A DNA stretch of 60,271 nt from Alphaproteobacteria bacterium. Its GTDB lineage: Bacteria; Pseudomonadota; Alphaproteobacteria; Rhodobacterales; Rhodobacteraceae. The position numbers and the translations under genes were made by a program. The notes beneath the pieces were generated by a model, which saw only the letters and a program-made list of their open reading frames with translations, was not told the origin of the DNA and ran no database searches. The DNA lies in contig JAUIAS010000020.1 in assembly GCA_030425395.1 (NCBI GenBank), forward strand, positions 1-60,271. The letters are read 5' to 3'. This document shows positions 17,694-26,465 of this stretch, piece by piece. Each line of letters starts with the position of its first letter. Positions within the stretch are counted from its first letter, which is position 1.

Positions 17694-19121
17694 TTATACC
17701 TCGGGTGGTGGGGTGGCTGCAGGTGCCCCGAGTTTCAGCGCGGCCTCGCGCCCGCCATAGCGGGCGATCATCGCGGCCTGATCGGCAAAGGCCTGCGCGT
17801 CTGCGGCCTCCGGGTCCACGATGGTGCGCATCGCGTCTTCCATCATCGCCAGCGTCCCGGCATGGGCAGGATCGGCGGCAAGATCCGTGGCTTCTTCGGG
17901 ATCAGCCTCCAGATCGAACAGCTCGGACGGAAACCCGACATACCTGTTCAGTTTCCAGCGGCCCTTGCGCAACATGAATGCCCCGGAAACAGCACCGGCG
18001 GCGTGATACTCGCTCAGAACCGGGCGGTCGGGATCGGCGGGCGCGGCGGCAATATCATGCAACGACACACCGTCACCCGCGAAATCGGCGCCGAAATGAT
18101 CCGGAATAGTCGCCGCAACATCAAGAAGCGATACAGGCGTCTCGCACAGTCCCGGCGCAATCCCCGGACCGGCCATGATCAACGGCACGGACACGCTTTC
18201 TTGATACAGGTTAGATTTCCCCCACAACCCACGCGCGCCGACGTTATCGCCGTGATCCGATGTGTAAATGACCGTGGTATTGTTATCAAAACCCGCTGCC
18301 TCCAGCGCGGACAGGATCTGACCGACGTTGTGATCAAGCCACGTGCACAACCCATAGTAGGCCGCGATCGCCCGCAACCGCTCCTCAGGGTCGCGGAAAT
18401 TCGCCTCGCTGTTCATCATGGCATTCTGCTTTTCGACCCACGGATGGCGCTGATACCCTTGGGACGGGTGCAACTTGACCTTGGGCAGGTCTTCCAGCGG
18501 ATACAGATCGTAGTATTCCTGCGGCACCACCAGCGGGAAATGCGGGGCCACCAAGCCCACATAAAGACACCAAGGCCTGTCATCATCTCCGGCCGCGCGC
18601 TCTTGCAACCATTGCGCAGTGCGGGCCGTCACCTTGGCGTCGTAGTCGGTGTATTTGCTGTTCCCCGGCCCGATATAGTCACCCAGCATACGCGACCGGG
18701 GCGACACGCGTTCTTCTTCCCGGCGGATGGAGGCCCAGACCATTCCAACGCCATCAGCCACCTGCATGGGGATGTGTTCCACGTCGAACCCGGCAGGGTC
18801 TTCATCAGACCGGTAATGCAATTTGCCAATGGATTCGACCGGGATGCCCTTTGCCTGCAAGGCATGGCCCCACCCCTTGGGGTCACCGGTATAGGGCATC
18901 GCATTGTCCCACAGCCGGTTCACATGCACATAGCGCCCCGATGCAAACGCCGCGCGCGCGGGCACACAGATCGGGCTGGGCGTGTAGGCATCGCCGAACC
19001 GAACCCCCCGCGCCGCCAGCGCATCAAGGTTGGGCGTCTGCACAAACGGATGCCCGGCGCATCCCATCGCACGCGCCTGATGTTCGTCGGACATGATTAC
19101 GATCAGATTTGAACCCGTCAT
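17694..19121 (-). CDS. type I sulfatase (choline-sulfatase/arylsulfatase-like)
   Basis: Alkaline-phosphatase-superfamily sulfatase of 475 aa. The formylglycine site is the CxPxR motif in SPICVPARAAF, with Cys52 as the residue to be oxidised. Metal ligands include the N-terminal MSDEH and the later IYTSDHGDNVG. No signal peptide is visible, so it should act in the cytoplasm on an imported sulfate ester. Its start overlaps the stop of the upstream MarR gene by ATGA. No formylglycine-generating enzyme is present in the window, so maturation must rely on one elsewhere. Confidence 0.88.
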   Translation of the reverse strand: MTGSNLIVIMSDEHQARAMGCAGHPFVQTPNLDALAARGVRFGDAYTPSPICVPARAAFASGRYVHVNRLWDNAMPYTGDPKGWGHALQAKGIPVESIGKLHYRSDEDPAGFDVEHIPMQVADGVGMVWASIRREEERVSPRSRMLGDYIGPGNSKYTDYDAKVTARTAQWLQERAAGDDDRPWCLYVGLVAPHFPLVVPQEYYDLYPLEDLPKVKLHPSQGYQRHPWVEKQNAMMNSEANFRDPEERLRAIAAYYGLCTWLDHNVGQILSALEAAGFDNNTTVIYTSDHGDNVGARGLWGKSNLYQESVSVPLIMAGPGIAPGLCETPVSLLDVAATIPDHFGADFAGDGVSLHDIAAAPADPDRPVLSEYHAAGAVSGAFMLRKGRWKLNRYVGFPSELFDLEADPEEATDLAADPAHAGTLAMMEDAMRTIVDPEAADAQAFADQAAMIARYGGREAALKLGAPAATPPPEV

Positions 19122-19603
19122 GATGAGAAGTCCACCCGTTCTGCTGCCAGTTCCAGTTTGTCGAGAACCCTTTTGAAAACCCGGATTTCCTCATTGGTCA
19201 AATCCGTGCGCAGCCATTCCTGACGTCGGCGCGTGACGGGCAAGGCCTGAAAGAAAATCTCCTGTCCATCGGGGGTTAGCGAAAGATGTTGAACCCGGTG
19301 ATCGGTATCGTCCTGCTTGGCGTTGATCAATCCCCGCGCCACCAGCGACTTGACGTTTCGGCTCAGCAATCCCTTGTCCAAAGCCGCCTCGCGGGCGAGG
19401 TCGGAAAGGCGCGTCTCGCCGGCCGCGCCCACAAGGGCGATGACCCGCCATTGCGTGAGGGTAATCCCAACTGCATCCCGCAGGATTCTTGCTCCTTGTG
19501 CGCTCAACTTGGAATGAACCCGTGACATCCGGTAGGTCAGATATTGATGCAACGGCAAACCGTCGGTGTCCGCGTCCGAAACGACAGGGTCGGATGAACT
19601 CAT
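19118..19603 (-). CDS. MarR-family regulator of the sulfatase/Tct module
   Basis: Winged-helix MarR protein of 161 aa: ITLTQWRVIALVGAAGETRLSDLAREAALDKGLLSRNVKSLVARGLI is helix-turn-helix, and DDTDHRVQHLSLTPDGQ is the wing. The start at 19603 is supported by AAAGGAGA 7 bp upstream; the longer frame reaching 19681 would run through the operator region. It is coupled by ATGA to sulfatase 1 and diverges from tctC. The intergenic region carries repeated GTTGA-type half-sites, consistent with control of both operons and autoregulation. Confidence 0.9.
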   Translation of the reverse strand: MSSSDPVVSDADTDGLPLHQYLTYRMSRVHSKLSAQGARILRDAVGITLTQWRVIALVGAAGETRLSDLAREAALDKGLLSRNVKSLVARGLINAKQDDTDHRVQHLSLTPDGQEIFFQALPVTRRRQEWLRTDLTNEEIRVFKRVLDKLELAAERVDFSS

Positions 19604-19633
19604 GGCGATCTCCTTTGGGCCAGCATTCTCGGG

Positions 19634-19672
19634 AATTGTTGCCGCGTCAACAATTTTAGTTGACCCATCAAC
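19634..19672. promoter_or_regulatory. candidate MarR operator array
   Basis: Four alternating half-sites are visible. AATTGTTG (19634-19641) and CAACAATT (19648-19655) form a perfect 8-bp inverted repeat around CCGCGT. GTCAAC (19646-19651) and GTTGAC (19659-19664) form a second, overlapping palindrome. GTTGA (19659-19663) with TCAAC (19668-19672) forms a third. This lies between the divergent marR and tctC genes, where MarR proteins usually bind. The -35-like TTGACC (19660-19665) lies inside it. Confidence 0.65.
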
Positions 19673-19684
19673 ATAATTCATGTC

Positions 19685-19708
19685 TCCCTTGTTACCGTAA
19701 CAGGGAGG
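19685..19708 (+). promoter_or_regulatory. palindrome/hairpin covering the tctC ribosome binding site
   Basis: TGTTAC-C-GTAACA (19690-19702) is a perfect palindrome around one base. It extends as CCCT/GGGA with one bulged T to give a 9-pair stem. The 3' arm includes the start of the tctC Shine-Dalgarno AGGGAGG (19702-19708), so in mRNA the hairpin would mask it. As DNA the sequence resembles LacI/GntR-type operators of the TGTTACC-GTAACA kind. Confidence 0.5.
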
Positions 19709-19713
19709 ACATC

Positions 19714-20661
19714 ATGAAAAGCATTCTCAAGGCCGCAATTGCGGCGATCGGCCTGACAGCCATGACCACCGGCGCGATGGCGGCGGATTGGACCCCGCCC
19801 GGACCGATCAAGCTGATGATCGCCTTTCGCGCGGGCGGCGGTGCGGACACGCAGGCACGCCTGATCGCCGAAGATCTGGAGGCCAAGCTGGGATGGAAAT
19901 TCATTCCCGAACAGGTCACCGGCAAGGGTGGCATGAACCTCGCCATGGCGATCAAGGATCAGCCCAACGACGGATCGGTCATCGGCATGGTTGTGACCGA
20001 AACGCTGGGCTATAACATGATGGTGGCAAACGCGGGTGTCACCCCGGACGACTTTACCGCCATCACCACGACCGCAGGCTTTCAGATGGGCATCGTGTCC
20101 ACCGCCGAAAAAGGCTGGACCAGCTTTGCGGACATGATCGCCGACGCCAAGAAGTCTCCATTGCGGTTTGGCGTGATGAGCCCCAAGCTCGCGGATATCG
20201 CCTATCTTCTGGGCGAAGCGCAGGGCGTGGACTTCAACATCGTTTCCGTAAAAGGCGGCAAGGCTGTGATGAACGGCGTGACGGCCGGTGACATGGATCT
20301 CGGCTTTATGGCGGGGATTCAGGGCAAGGGCGTCGCCGCGGGCGATCTGGTCAATCTCGCATCTGCCCTCTCCGTGCCACTCAAGCAAACGCCCGAAGCA
20401 CCGACGCTGGCCGATCTTGGCGTTGAATTCAGCGCGGACGGCTACTTTCTCTTCATCGGCCCCGGCGGCATGCCGACCGAAGCACGCGATGCGCTGGCCG
20501 CAGCAATCGGCGAGGCGATTTCAACCGATGGCATGAAATCCAATGGCATGATCACCAAGGCATTCGGCGGACCCGCCCTGATCGCGGGTGACGACGCGCA
20601 GGCGCTGGTGTCCGGCGATTATGCAGCAGCCGGTGCGCTGCTGGAGGCCGCGTCGCAGTAA
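19714..20661 (+). CDS. tctC: TctC-family solute-binding protein of a tripartite tricarboxylate transporter
   Basis: Periplasmic Bug/TctC receptor of 315 aa. The start at 19714 gives a signal peptide (MKSILKAAIAAIGLTAMTTGAMA) ahead of the mature ADWTPPGPIKLMI, with AGGGAGG 5 bp upstream. The typical family block is MIAFRAGGGADTQARLIAEDLEAKLG. It binds a carboxylate or other small anion and delivers it to TctA/TctB. First gene of tctC-tctB-tctA-sulfatase, divergent from marR. The link with two sulfatases suggests a sulfated organic anion as ligand (inference). Confidence 0.92.
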   Translation: MKSILKAAIAAIGLTAMTTGAMAADWTPPGPIKLMIAFRAGGGADTQARLIAEDLEAKLGWKFIPEQVTGKGGMNLAMAIKDQPNDGSVIGMVVTETLGYNMMVANAGVTPDDFTAITTTAGFQMGIVSTAEKGWTSFADMIADAKKSPLRFGVMSPKLADIAYLLGEAQGVDFNIVSVKGGKAVMNGVTAGDMDLGFMAGIQGKGVAAGDLVNLASALSVPLKQTPEAPTLADLGVEFSADGYFLFIGPGGMPTEARDALAAAIGEAISTDGMKSNGMITKAFGGPALIAGDDAQALVSGDYAAAGALLEAASQ

Positions 20662-20669
20662 ACGACCCC

Positions 20670-20700
20670 GCCGGGCAGCCGTCAGACCGCGCTGCCTGGC
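20670..20700 (+). terminator. intercistronic hairpin after tctC
   Basis: GCCGGGCAGC (20670-20679) pairs with GCTGCCTGGC (20691-20700) as a 10-bp stem with one G-U pair. It begins 9 nt after the tctC stop and no U-tract follows, so a stabilising or attenuating element is more likely than a full terminator. Confidence 0.55.
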
Positions 20701-20727
20701 CCCCCCGACCGGTTTCAGGAGGCCCGC

Positions 20728-21273
20728 ATGCGCGCAGGCAAGGCAAATCTGGCGCTTGGACTTGGTGCCGCCCTTCTGGCGCTGATCGTGGCGCTGATCT
20801 GGGTGCCAATGGACACCAGCACCGGCATGATCGAAAAGATGCGCCGCCAAACCAACGTGGGCGATGCGTTGGCTCCGACTTTGGCGGCGGCCTTCATCCT
20901 GATCGGCGGAGTGTTGGTGGCGATGCTGGAACGCCCCGAGACGGCCCGCCGTCTGAGCGCGGGCAACCTGTCCTTTCTGTTGCAGTTGCTGGGAATTCTG
21001 GCCCTGTCTCTGGCGGTCATGCGCTGGCTGGGGCCTGCGGTGGCGGAATTGCTCACCGATACCGGATATCGCCCCCTGCGCGACACAGCCCCTTGGAAAC
21101 ACCTCGGCTTTCTGGCCGGAGGCACGGCGCTGGTTGCCGGGTTGATCGCCTTGGCGGAACGGCGGCTGTCCTGGCGCGGCCTGCTGATCGGGGCCGCGGC
21201 GGCGCTGGCTCTGATCGCGATCTATGACCTTCCCTTTGACAGTCTGCTGTTGCCGCCCAACGGTGACGTGTGA
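20728..21273 (+). CDS. tctB: TctB-family small membrane subunit
   Basis: 181-aa membrane protein with four predicted hydrophobic helices (about 8-24, 48-66, 82-100 and 125-170), matching the 4-TM TctB subunit of tripartite tricarboxylate transporters. AGGAGG precedes ATG 20728. It lies between tctC and tctA, and its stop overlaps the tctA start (TGATG). Sequence conservation in this family is low, so the call rests on topology, size and position. Confidence 0.85.
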   Translation: MRAGKANLALGLGAALLALIVALIWVPMDTSTGMIEKMRRQTNVGDALAPTLAAAFILIGGVLVAMLERPETARRLSAGNLSFLLQLLGILALSLAVMRWLGPAVAELLTDTGYRPLRDTAPWKHLGFLAGGTALVAGLIALAERRLSWRGLLIGAAAALALIAIYDLPFDSLLLPPNGDV

Positions 21274-22862
21274 TGGGCTGGCTCGATTATGTCTGGATGG
21301 GCGTCCTCGCGGTGTTTCAGGGGCCCGAGCTGATCAATCTTATGGGCCTGCCCATTCCGGTCACTCTGGCCATGATCGCGGCGGGCTTCCTGTTGGGCAT
21401 CGCGGTGGGGGCCACACCCGGTTTGGCAGGCCCGATGGCCATGGCGATCGCCCTGCCTATCCTGATTTCGGTCTTTGGGTTTTCCCCTGATGCGCTATTG
21501 CCTGTGTTCGGCTTTCTGATCGGGATCATGAAGGGGGCCACCATCGGCGGCGCGGTGCCGGCGATCCTGTTCAACACGCCCGGCACCCCGGACGCCTATA
21601 TGACCACGCTGGACGGCTATCCGATGACCCAGGCCGGTCAGGCCCGCAAGGCGCTGCGCGTGGCGCATTTCTCCTCGGCCTCCGGGGATACGTTTTCCGA
21701 TATCGTGCTGATCCTCTGCGCGCCGTTTCTTGCGGTGCTGGTGGAACGCTATCTTGACCTGCCGGAAAAAACCGCGCTGCTGATCCTGTCGCTGGCCTTT
21801 ATCGCGGCAGTGATCGGCGGATCGGTGGGCAAGGGGCTGATCTCGTTGGGCCTTGGCTTGCTGGCCGCCTATGTCGGCACCGGCGAGGATTTCTATCCCC
21901 GCCTCAGCATGGGAACACAAACGCTGGCACAGGGCTTTCCTATCGCGGCGGTGGTGCTGGGTGTGCTGATTATCGGCGAGGTGTTCAAAAGCCTCGAAGA
22001 CCTGTGGTCAGAAGCACGCAACCGCCGCAGCCCCCGCCCGCCGATCACCCAGTCGGGCGACCAACGGCTGCGTTGGACGGATATCCGCAGGCTCTTGCCC
22101 TTTGTGGCCCGGTCCGCCGTGATCGGCACCGCGATCGGAGCCTTGCCGGGCATCGGATCGACGCTGGCCGCGACGCTGGGATATACAACAGGCAACACGC
22201 GTCACGCCCGATCCGGGGCCAGGCCGCGCTTTGGCGAGGGTGCCCCCGAAGGCATCGCCGCGACCGAAGCTGCGAATTCATCCGTGTCGGGGGCCAACCT
22301 CATTCCGGTTCTCAGCCTCGGCATTCCCGGCAACGCCGCCGCCGTGTTCCTGATCCTTGCCGCCGATACCATCGGCGGGTTCAATCCCGGCCCGTCGGTG
22401 TTCCGCTTTACCGGCGACGTGGTAAACCCCGAACTGGTCATCGCCTTTGGCCTGTTCACCTGCATGATGATCGCCAACCTCCTGAACTGGACCATCGGCG
22501 GCGCGTTCATGCGGTCCATGGGCTTCATGAGCCGCATCCCCAAGCAGATCCTCCTCCCCGTGGTTCTGCTGCTGACCCTGACATCAATCTATGTGCAGGA
22601 AACCCGGATGGCCGCCATCTGGTTTGCCATCGGCTTTGGCGTTCTGGGCTACCTTATGCGGCGGCTGGGCATGTCGCCCCTGCCCTTCGTGATTGCCTTC
22701 ATTCTTGGGGCCAAGCTTGAAGAAACCGCCCGGCAAGCCTTTGCGGCGACAGGCGGCGATCCCTTCTTTCTGGTCTCCAGCCCGATCGCGGCGCTGTTCA
22801 TGGTGCTGACGGTTGGCGTCATTCTCCGTTCCACACGCAAATCGAAAGACCTCCCCACATGA
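21273..22862 (+). CDS. tctA: TctA-family large membrane subunit
   Basis: Twelve-helix permease of the tripartite tricarboxylate transporter. Diagnostic segments are GATPGLAGPMAMAIALPI, MKGATIGGAVPAILFNTPGTPDAYMTTLDGYPM and GAFLP-like ALPGIGSTLAATLGY. About 530 aa is slightly longer than the usual 500. The start could be GTG 21270 or ATG 21273; ATG is preferred. It is coupled to tctB and overlaps the next sulfatase gene by ATGA, so uptake and desulfation are in one transcript. Confidence 0.93.
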   Translation: MGWLDYVWMGVLAVFQGPELINLMGLPIPVTLAMIAAGFLLGIAVGATPGLAGPMAMAIALPILISVFGFSPDALLPVFGFLIGIMKGATIGGAVPAILFNTPGTPDAYMTTLDGYPMTQAGQARKALRVAHFSSASGDTFSDIVLILCAPFLAVLVERYLDLPEKTALLILSLAFIAAVIGGSVGKGLISLGLGLLAAYVGTGEDFYPRLSMGTQTLAQGFPIAAVVLGVLIIGEVFKSLEDLWSEARNRRSPRPPITQSGDQRLRWTDIRRLLPFVARSAVIGTAIGALPGIGSTLAATLGYTTGNTRHARSGARPRFGEGAPEGIAATEAANSSVSGANLIPVLSLGIPGNAAAVFLILAADTIGGFNPGPSVFRFTGDVVNPELVIAFGLFTCMMIANLLNWTIGGAFMRSMGFMSRIPKQILLPVVLLLTLTSIYVQETRMAAIWFAIGFGVLGYLMRRLGMSPLPFVIAFILGAKLEETARQAFAATGGDPFFLVSSPIAALFMVLTVGVILRSTRKSKDLPT

Positions 22863-24385
22863 CCCGCCCCAATATCCTTTTGATTTCAGCCGACCAGCAG
22901 CGCGCGGATTGCCTTGGGTTCATGGGCCGCCGGATCAAGACCCCGCATCTGGATCAATTGGCCGCCGAGGGCACCCATTTCACATCCTGCATCACCCCGT
23001 CGGTGGTCTGCCAACCGGCGCGGGCCTCGATCCTGACGGGGCAACTGTGCCGCACCCACGGCGTGCATGACAATGGCATCGACCTGGACCCCGAAACCGG
23101 TTCCAGAGGATTTGCCGGTGCGCTGGCGGCTGCCGGATACCAGACCAGCTTCTTCGGCAAGGCGCATTTTTCCACCTACCATACCTATGAGCCCACCGGC
23201 ACGCCGGAATGCCTGCGATCATCGGCACAATTCGGGCCCGATTGGAACGGCCCCTACATGGGGTTCGACCATCTGGAACTGATGTTGGTCGGGCACAACT
23301 GGTGGTCACCCGAAAAGCCCCCCGCGGGCCAGCATTATGAACGCTTTTATCACATGGACGGGCGCGGCGACGAAAAGACCGACCTGATGTGGCAAAACGC
23401 AGGCGACACCAAGGGGGCCGCCCAGACCTGGCATTCGCGTCTGCCGGTGGCCTGGCACAACACCCCCTGGACCGCGGACCGTGCCATCGAATGGATCAAG
23501 CACGGGCGTGATACCGAAACGCCATTTTGCACCTGGGTCAGCTTTCCCGACCCCCATCATCCCTTTGACTGCCCCGAACCGTGGTCATGGCTGCACAAGC
23601 CCGAGGACGTGGACCTGCCCCATAACCGCACCCGCTCCTACGAGGGCAAACCCTGGTGGCACAAGGCCGCGATGGAAGGCGAACCCGCCGATCCGAAGTT
23701 TGCCGAAGTGCGCAAGGCCTATAGCCGCATTCAACCGCAAACCGACGAACAACTGCGCGAAATCATTGCCAACACCTATGGGCAGATTGCCTTTATCGAC
23801 CATCAGGTCGGGCGCCTGATGATCGCCCTGCAAGAGGCAGGCATAGATGACAATACCATCGTGATCTACATCTCGGATCACGGCGACTGGCTGGGCGATC
23901 ACGGTCTGATCCTCAAGGGGCCGATGCACTACGAGGGCCTCTTGCGGGTGCCAATGATCGTGCGCGGACCCGGCGTGCGCCGGGGCGTGGCGGTGGATCA
24001 CCCGGTGTCAACGCTGGATCTTGGGCCCACGTTCCTTGACTACGGGGCGGCCTCGCCGCTTCAGGATCAGCACGGACAAAGCCTGCGTCCCCTGCTCGAA
24101 ACCGACACAGCAACCCGCGATTTTGCCCTGAACGAATGGGGCCTGTTGCCCGGTCGCGTCGGTGTGGCGCTGGAGCTGCGCACCGTGCGGACCCGCACCC
24201 ACAAGATGACGGTGGATCTCAATTCCGGCGCGGGCGAACTCTATGATCTGACCGCGGACCCCGACGAACAGACCAACCTTTATGACGATCCGGGCGCGGC
24301 CGGGCTGCGCGCGCAACTGCACGCCTATCTGGCCACGCGGCCCGACGACACGCGCCCCGATGCAACCCCCGTGGGCACCGCCTGA
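22859..24385 (+). CDS. type I sulfatase, second copy
   Basis: 508-aa sulfatase of the alkaline phosphatase superfamily. The formylglycine motif is VVCQPARAS with Cys51 (CxPxR). Metal ligands are in LLISADQQR and in YISDHGDWLGDHG. No signal peptide, so it is cytoplasmic. It is coupled to tctA by ATGA. It is only distantly similar to the sulfatase at 17694-19121, with different lengths and motif context, so this is not a recent duplication. It is expected to remove sulfate from the compound imported by TctCBA. Confidence 0.9.
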   Translation: MTRPNILLISADQQRADCLGFMGRRIKTPHLDQLAAEGTHFTSCITPSVVCQPARASILTGQLCRTHGVHDNGIDLDPETGSRGFAGALAAAGYQTSFFGKAHFSTYHTYEPTGTPECLRSSAQFGPDWNGPYMGFDHLELMLVGHNWWSPEKPPAGQHYERFYHMDGRGDEKTDLMWQNAGDTKGAAQTWHSRLPVAWHNTPWTADRAIEWIKHGRDTETPFCTWVSFPDPHHPFDCPEPWSWLHKPEDVDLPHNRTRSYEGKPWWHKAAMEGEPADPKFAEVRKAYSRIQPQTDEQLREIIANTYGQIAFIDHQVGRLMIALQEAGIDDNTIVIYISDHGDWLGDHGLILKGPMHYEGLLRVPMIVRGPGVRRGVAVDHPVSTLDLGPTFLDYGAASPLQDQHGQSLRPLLETDTATRDFALNEWGLLPGRVGVALELRTVRTRTHKMTVDLNSGAGELYDLTADPDEQTNLYDDPGAAGLRAQLHAYLATRPDDTRPDATPVGTA

Positions 24386-24389
24386 CCAA

Positions 24390-24422
24390 ACCCGCCCACG
24401 GCAATAATCGCCCTTGGCGGGT
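24390..24422 (+). terminator. inverted repeat after sulfatase 2
   Basis: ACCCGCC (24390-24396) and GGCGGGT (24416-24422) can pair a few bases after the sulfatase stop. There is no U-tract, so terminator function is uncertain. The rest of the 232-bp gap up to 24617 shows no gene and should hold the MATE promoter. Confidence 0.35.
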
Positions 24423-24617
24423 GATCCAACACACCCCTTGACGCAGACATGGGTTTACGTCTAAACGGCGGCAGGCTCCAGACGCCCGCCGCCCGCAGAC
24501 GTATGTCACGGTGAAGTTCTGGCTCTGAATTCTCGTCATCCTCGACGCAAGTCGTTCGGATGGTAACGCGGGCCCCGTCCTTTACATGTTCGACATTCAG
24601 CGAGAGGACTACGGGAT

Positions 24618-26012
24618 ATGTCCCATTCCCAGACCAACAGATTTCTGACCGGACCGCTTGGTCCAACCTATGCCCGAACCGCCCTGCCCATCATTCTGGT
24701 GATGAGCATGAACGGGTTTCTCACAGTCGCCGATGCCCTGTTTCTTGGCCATTACGTGGGCGCGGACGCGCTTGCGGCGGTGACGCTTGTCTTTCCCATT
24801 TACATGCTGATGATCGCGCTGGCCACGCTGGTTTCCAGCGGTATGTCCAGCGCGCTGGCGCGCCGCCTTGGGGCAAGCCGCTTTGAAGATGCGCGCGCGG
24901 TATTTGCCACGGCGCACGGGCTGTCGCTGATCTGCGGTGCCGCGCTGATCGCCGTGTTCGCAGCCTTTGGCGACGCCGCGACACTGGCACTTGCCGACGG
25001 GGATCGCGCGCTGGCGCAGATGGGCAAAACGTATCTGCACATTACGGTGGCGATGTCGCCCCTGATGTTCATCCTCTCGGTGCAATCGGACGCGCTGCGC
25101 AACGAAGGCCGGGTTGGGCTGATGGCGGGGATGAGCGTTCTGATCTCGCTCTTGAACGTAGTGTGCAACTACGTTCTGATTGCAGTTCTGGACATGGGCG
25201 TCGCCGGCTCGGCGCTTGGCACGGCAATGGCGCAGGGCTTTGCCCTGATCACGCTGGTGGTGTTCCGTGTCATTGGCCAGACGCGCCTGCGCCTGCCTGC
25301 GCCCGGCGCGATGGCCGCTCTGCGCGGCGGCCGCGAAATTCTGGCACTGGGCGCGCCGCAAAGTCTCAGTTTTCTGGGCATTGCCTTGGGGTCCATGGCG
25401 ATCATTGCGGCGCTGCAATGGACCGGCACACCGCAATATGAAGAAACCGTATCCGCCTATGGCATCATCACCCGCGTGCTGACCTTCACCTTTTTGCCGC
25501 TGCTTGGACTGAGCCACGCGATGCAGACCATCACCGGCAATACTTTTGGCGCGGGGATGTTCGGGCGGGTGGACCACGGCCTGCGCATCGCGGTGGTGAC
25601 GGCGGGTGTATATTGCGCAGTGACCCAAGCTGTCCTGATGACCGCAGCCGGAACGATTGGCGCGGCCTTTACCAGCGATGCACAGGTGATCGCTGAGGTG
25701 GCGCGCATCCTGCCGCAGATCGTTCTGCTGTTTTTCATCTCCGGCCCGCTGATGATGATCTCATCGCATTTCCAATCCATCGGGGATGCGCGCCGCGCGG
25801 CGATCTTGGGGCTGAGCAAGACCTACCTGTTTTCCCTGCCGCTGACCGCTGTGATGACCATGCAGCTGGGGGAACCGGGGATCTGGCTTGCCTCGCCCGC
25901 ATCCGAGGCGTTGTTGCTGGGGCTGACGGTGCTGGTTCTGGCATCACGCGCCCGGGGCGGGCCGTATCGGTGGGGGTTGTTTCACAGCAGAACCGCGCAG
26001 GTGATGTCATGA
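24618..26012 (+). CDS. MATE-family multidrug/toxin exporter
   Basis: 464-aa polytopic protein with twelve hydrophobic helices in two homologous halves. The MATE pattern is seen in ALPIILVMSMNGFLTVADALFLGHYVGADALAAVTLVFP and, in the second half, in FTFLPLLGLSHAMQTITGNTFGAG. It would export a cationic or toxic compound using a Na+ or H+ gradient. GAGAGGA precedes ATG 24618. Its stop overlaps the next gene by ATGA. Confidence 0.92.
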   Translation: MSHSQTNRFLTGPLGPTYARTALPIILVMSMNGFLTVADALFLGHYVGADALAAVTLVFPIYMLMIALATLVSSGMSSALARRLGASRFEDARAVFATAHGLSLICGAALIAVFAAFGDAATLALADGDRALAQMGKTYLHITVAMSPLMFILSVQSDALRNEGRVGLMAGMSVLISLLNVVCNYVLIAVLDMGVAGSALGTAMAQGFALITLVVFRVIGQTRLRLPAPGAMAALRGGREILALGAPQSLSFLGIALGSMAIIAALQWTGTPQYEETVSAYGIITRVLTFTFLPLLGLSHAMQTITGNTFGAGMFGRVDHGLRIAVVTAGVYCAVTQAVLMTAAGTIGAAFTSDAQVIAEVARILPQIVLLFFISGPLMMISSHFQSIGDARRAAILGLSKTYLFSLPLTAVMTMQLGEPGIWLASPASEALLLGLTVLVLASRARGGPYRWGLFHSRTAQVMS

Positions 26013-26455
26013 CCGGTCCCTTGCCCACTCTGTCCGCCGCCAAGGCCGAGGCCCGCGCCCTGCGCGCGGAGCACGCGGCAAAGGGAACGCCCCTGCCCCA
26101 CTCCCGCGCGCTCGAGGTGGTGGCCCGGTCCTATGGGTTCCGCGATTGGAACACCTGCCATGCCGCCATCGTCGCGGCCCATGCGAAAGGCGCATGGCAG
26201 GTCGGCGCCAAGGTCAGCGGGCGGTATCTGTCGCAGCCGTTCACCGCAACGATCCGCGCGGTGCAGGAGGTGCAGCCGGGGCAGACCCGCCTCGAACTGG
26301 ACCTTGATGAGGCCGTGGATGTCGTGCGGTTCGAAAGCTTTTCAAACTTTCGCAAACGCATCCGCGCCACCGTGGGTCGCGATGGGCGCACCGCGGATAT
26401 CACCTCGGACGGGATGCCGCATCTGGTGCTGGACCGTGCGCCACCGGCGCGATGA
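26009..26455 (+). CDS. glyoxalase-superfamily small protein
   Basis: 148-aa protein with an N-terminal helical segment, LSAAKAEARALRAEHAAKGTPLPHSRALEVVARSYGFRDWNTCHAA, typical of the small proteins annotated as glyoxalase superfamily in alphaproteobacteria. A beta-rich C-terminal part follows (SQPFTATIRAVQEVQPGQTRLELDLDEAVDV). ATG 26009 overlaps the MATE stop by ATGA; an earlier in-frame start at 25970 lies inside MATE and is disfavoured. Metal-ligand residues of true glyoxalases are not obvious, so enzymatic function is unproven. Confidence 0.7.
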   Translation: MTGPLPTLSAAKAEARALRAEHAAKGTPLPHSRALEVVARSYGFRDWNTCHAAIVAAHAKGAWQVGAKVSGRYLSQPFTATIRAVQEVQPGQTRLELDLDEAVDVVRFESFSNFRKRIRATVGRDGRTADITSDGMPHLVLDRAPPAR

Positions 26456-26465
26456 CCGATCCTTG

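Noticed and set aside
16923-19112. 729-codon open frame on the plus strand
   Set aside because: It lies antisense to the MBL hydrolase and sulfatase, has a composition rich in Arg/His/Gln/Pro, no domain motifs and no ribosome binding site. Long antisense frames are common in GC-rich DNA.
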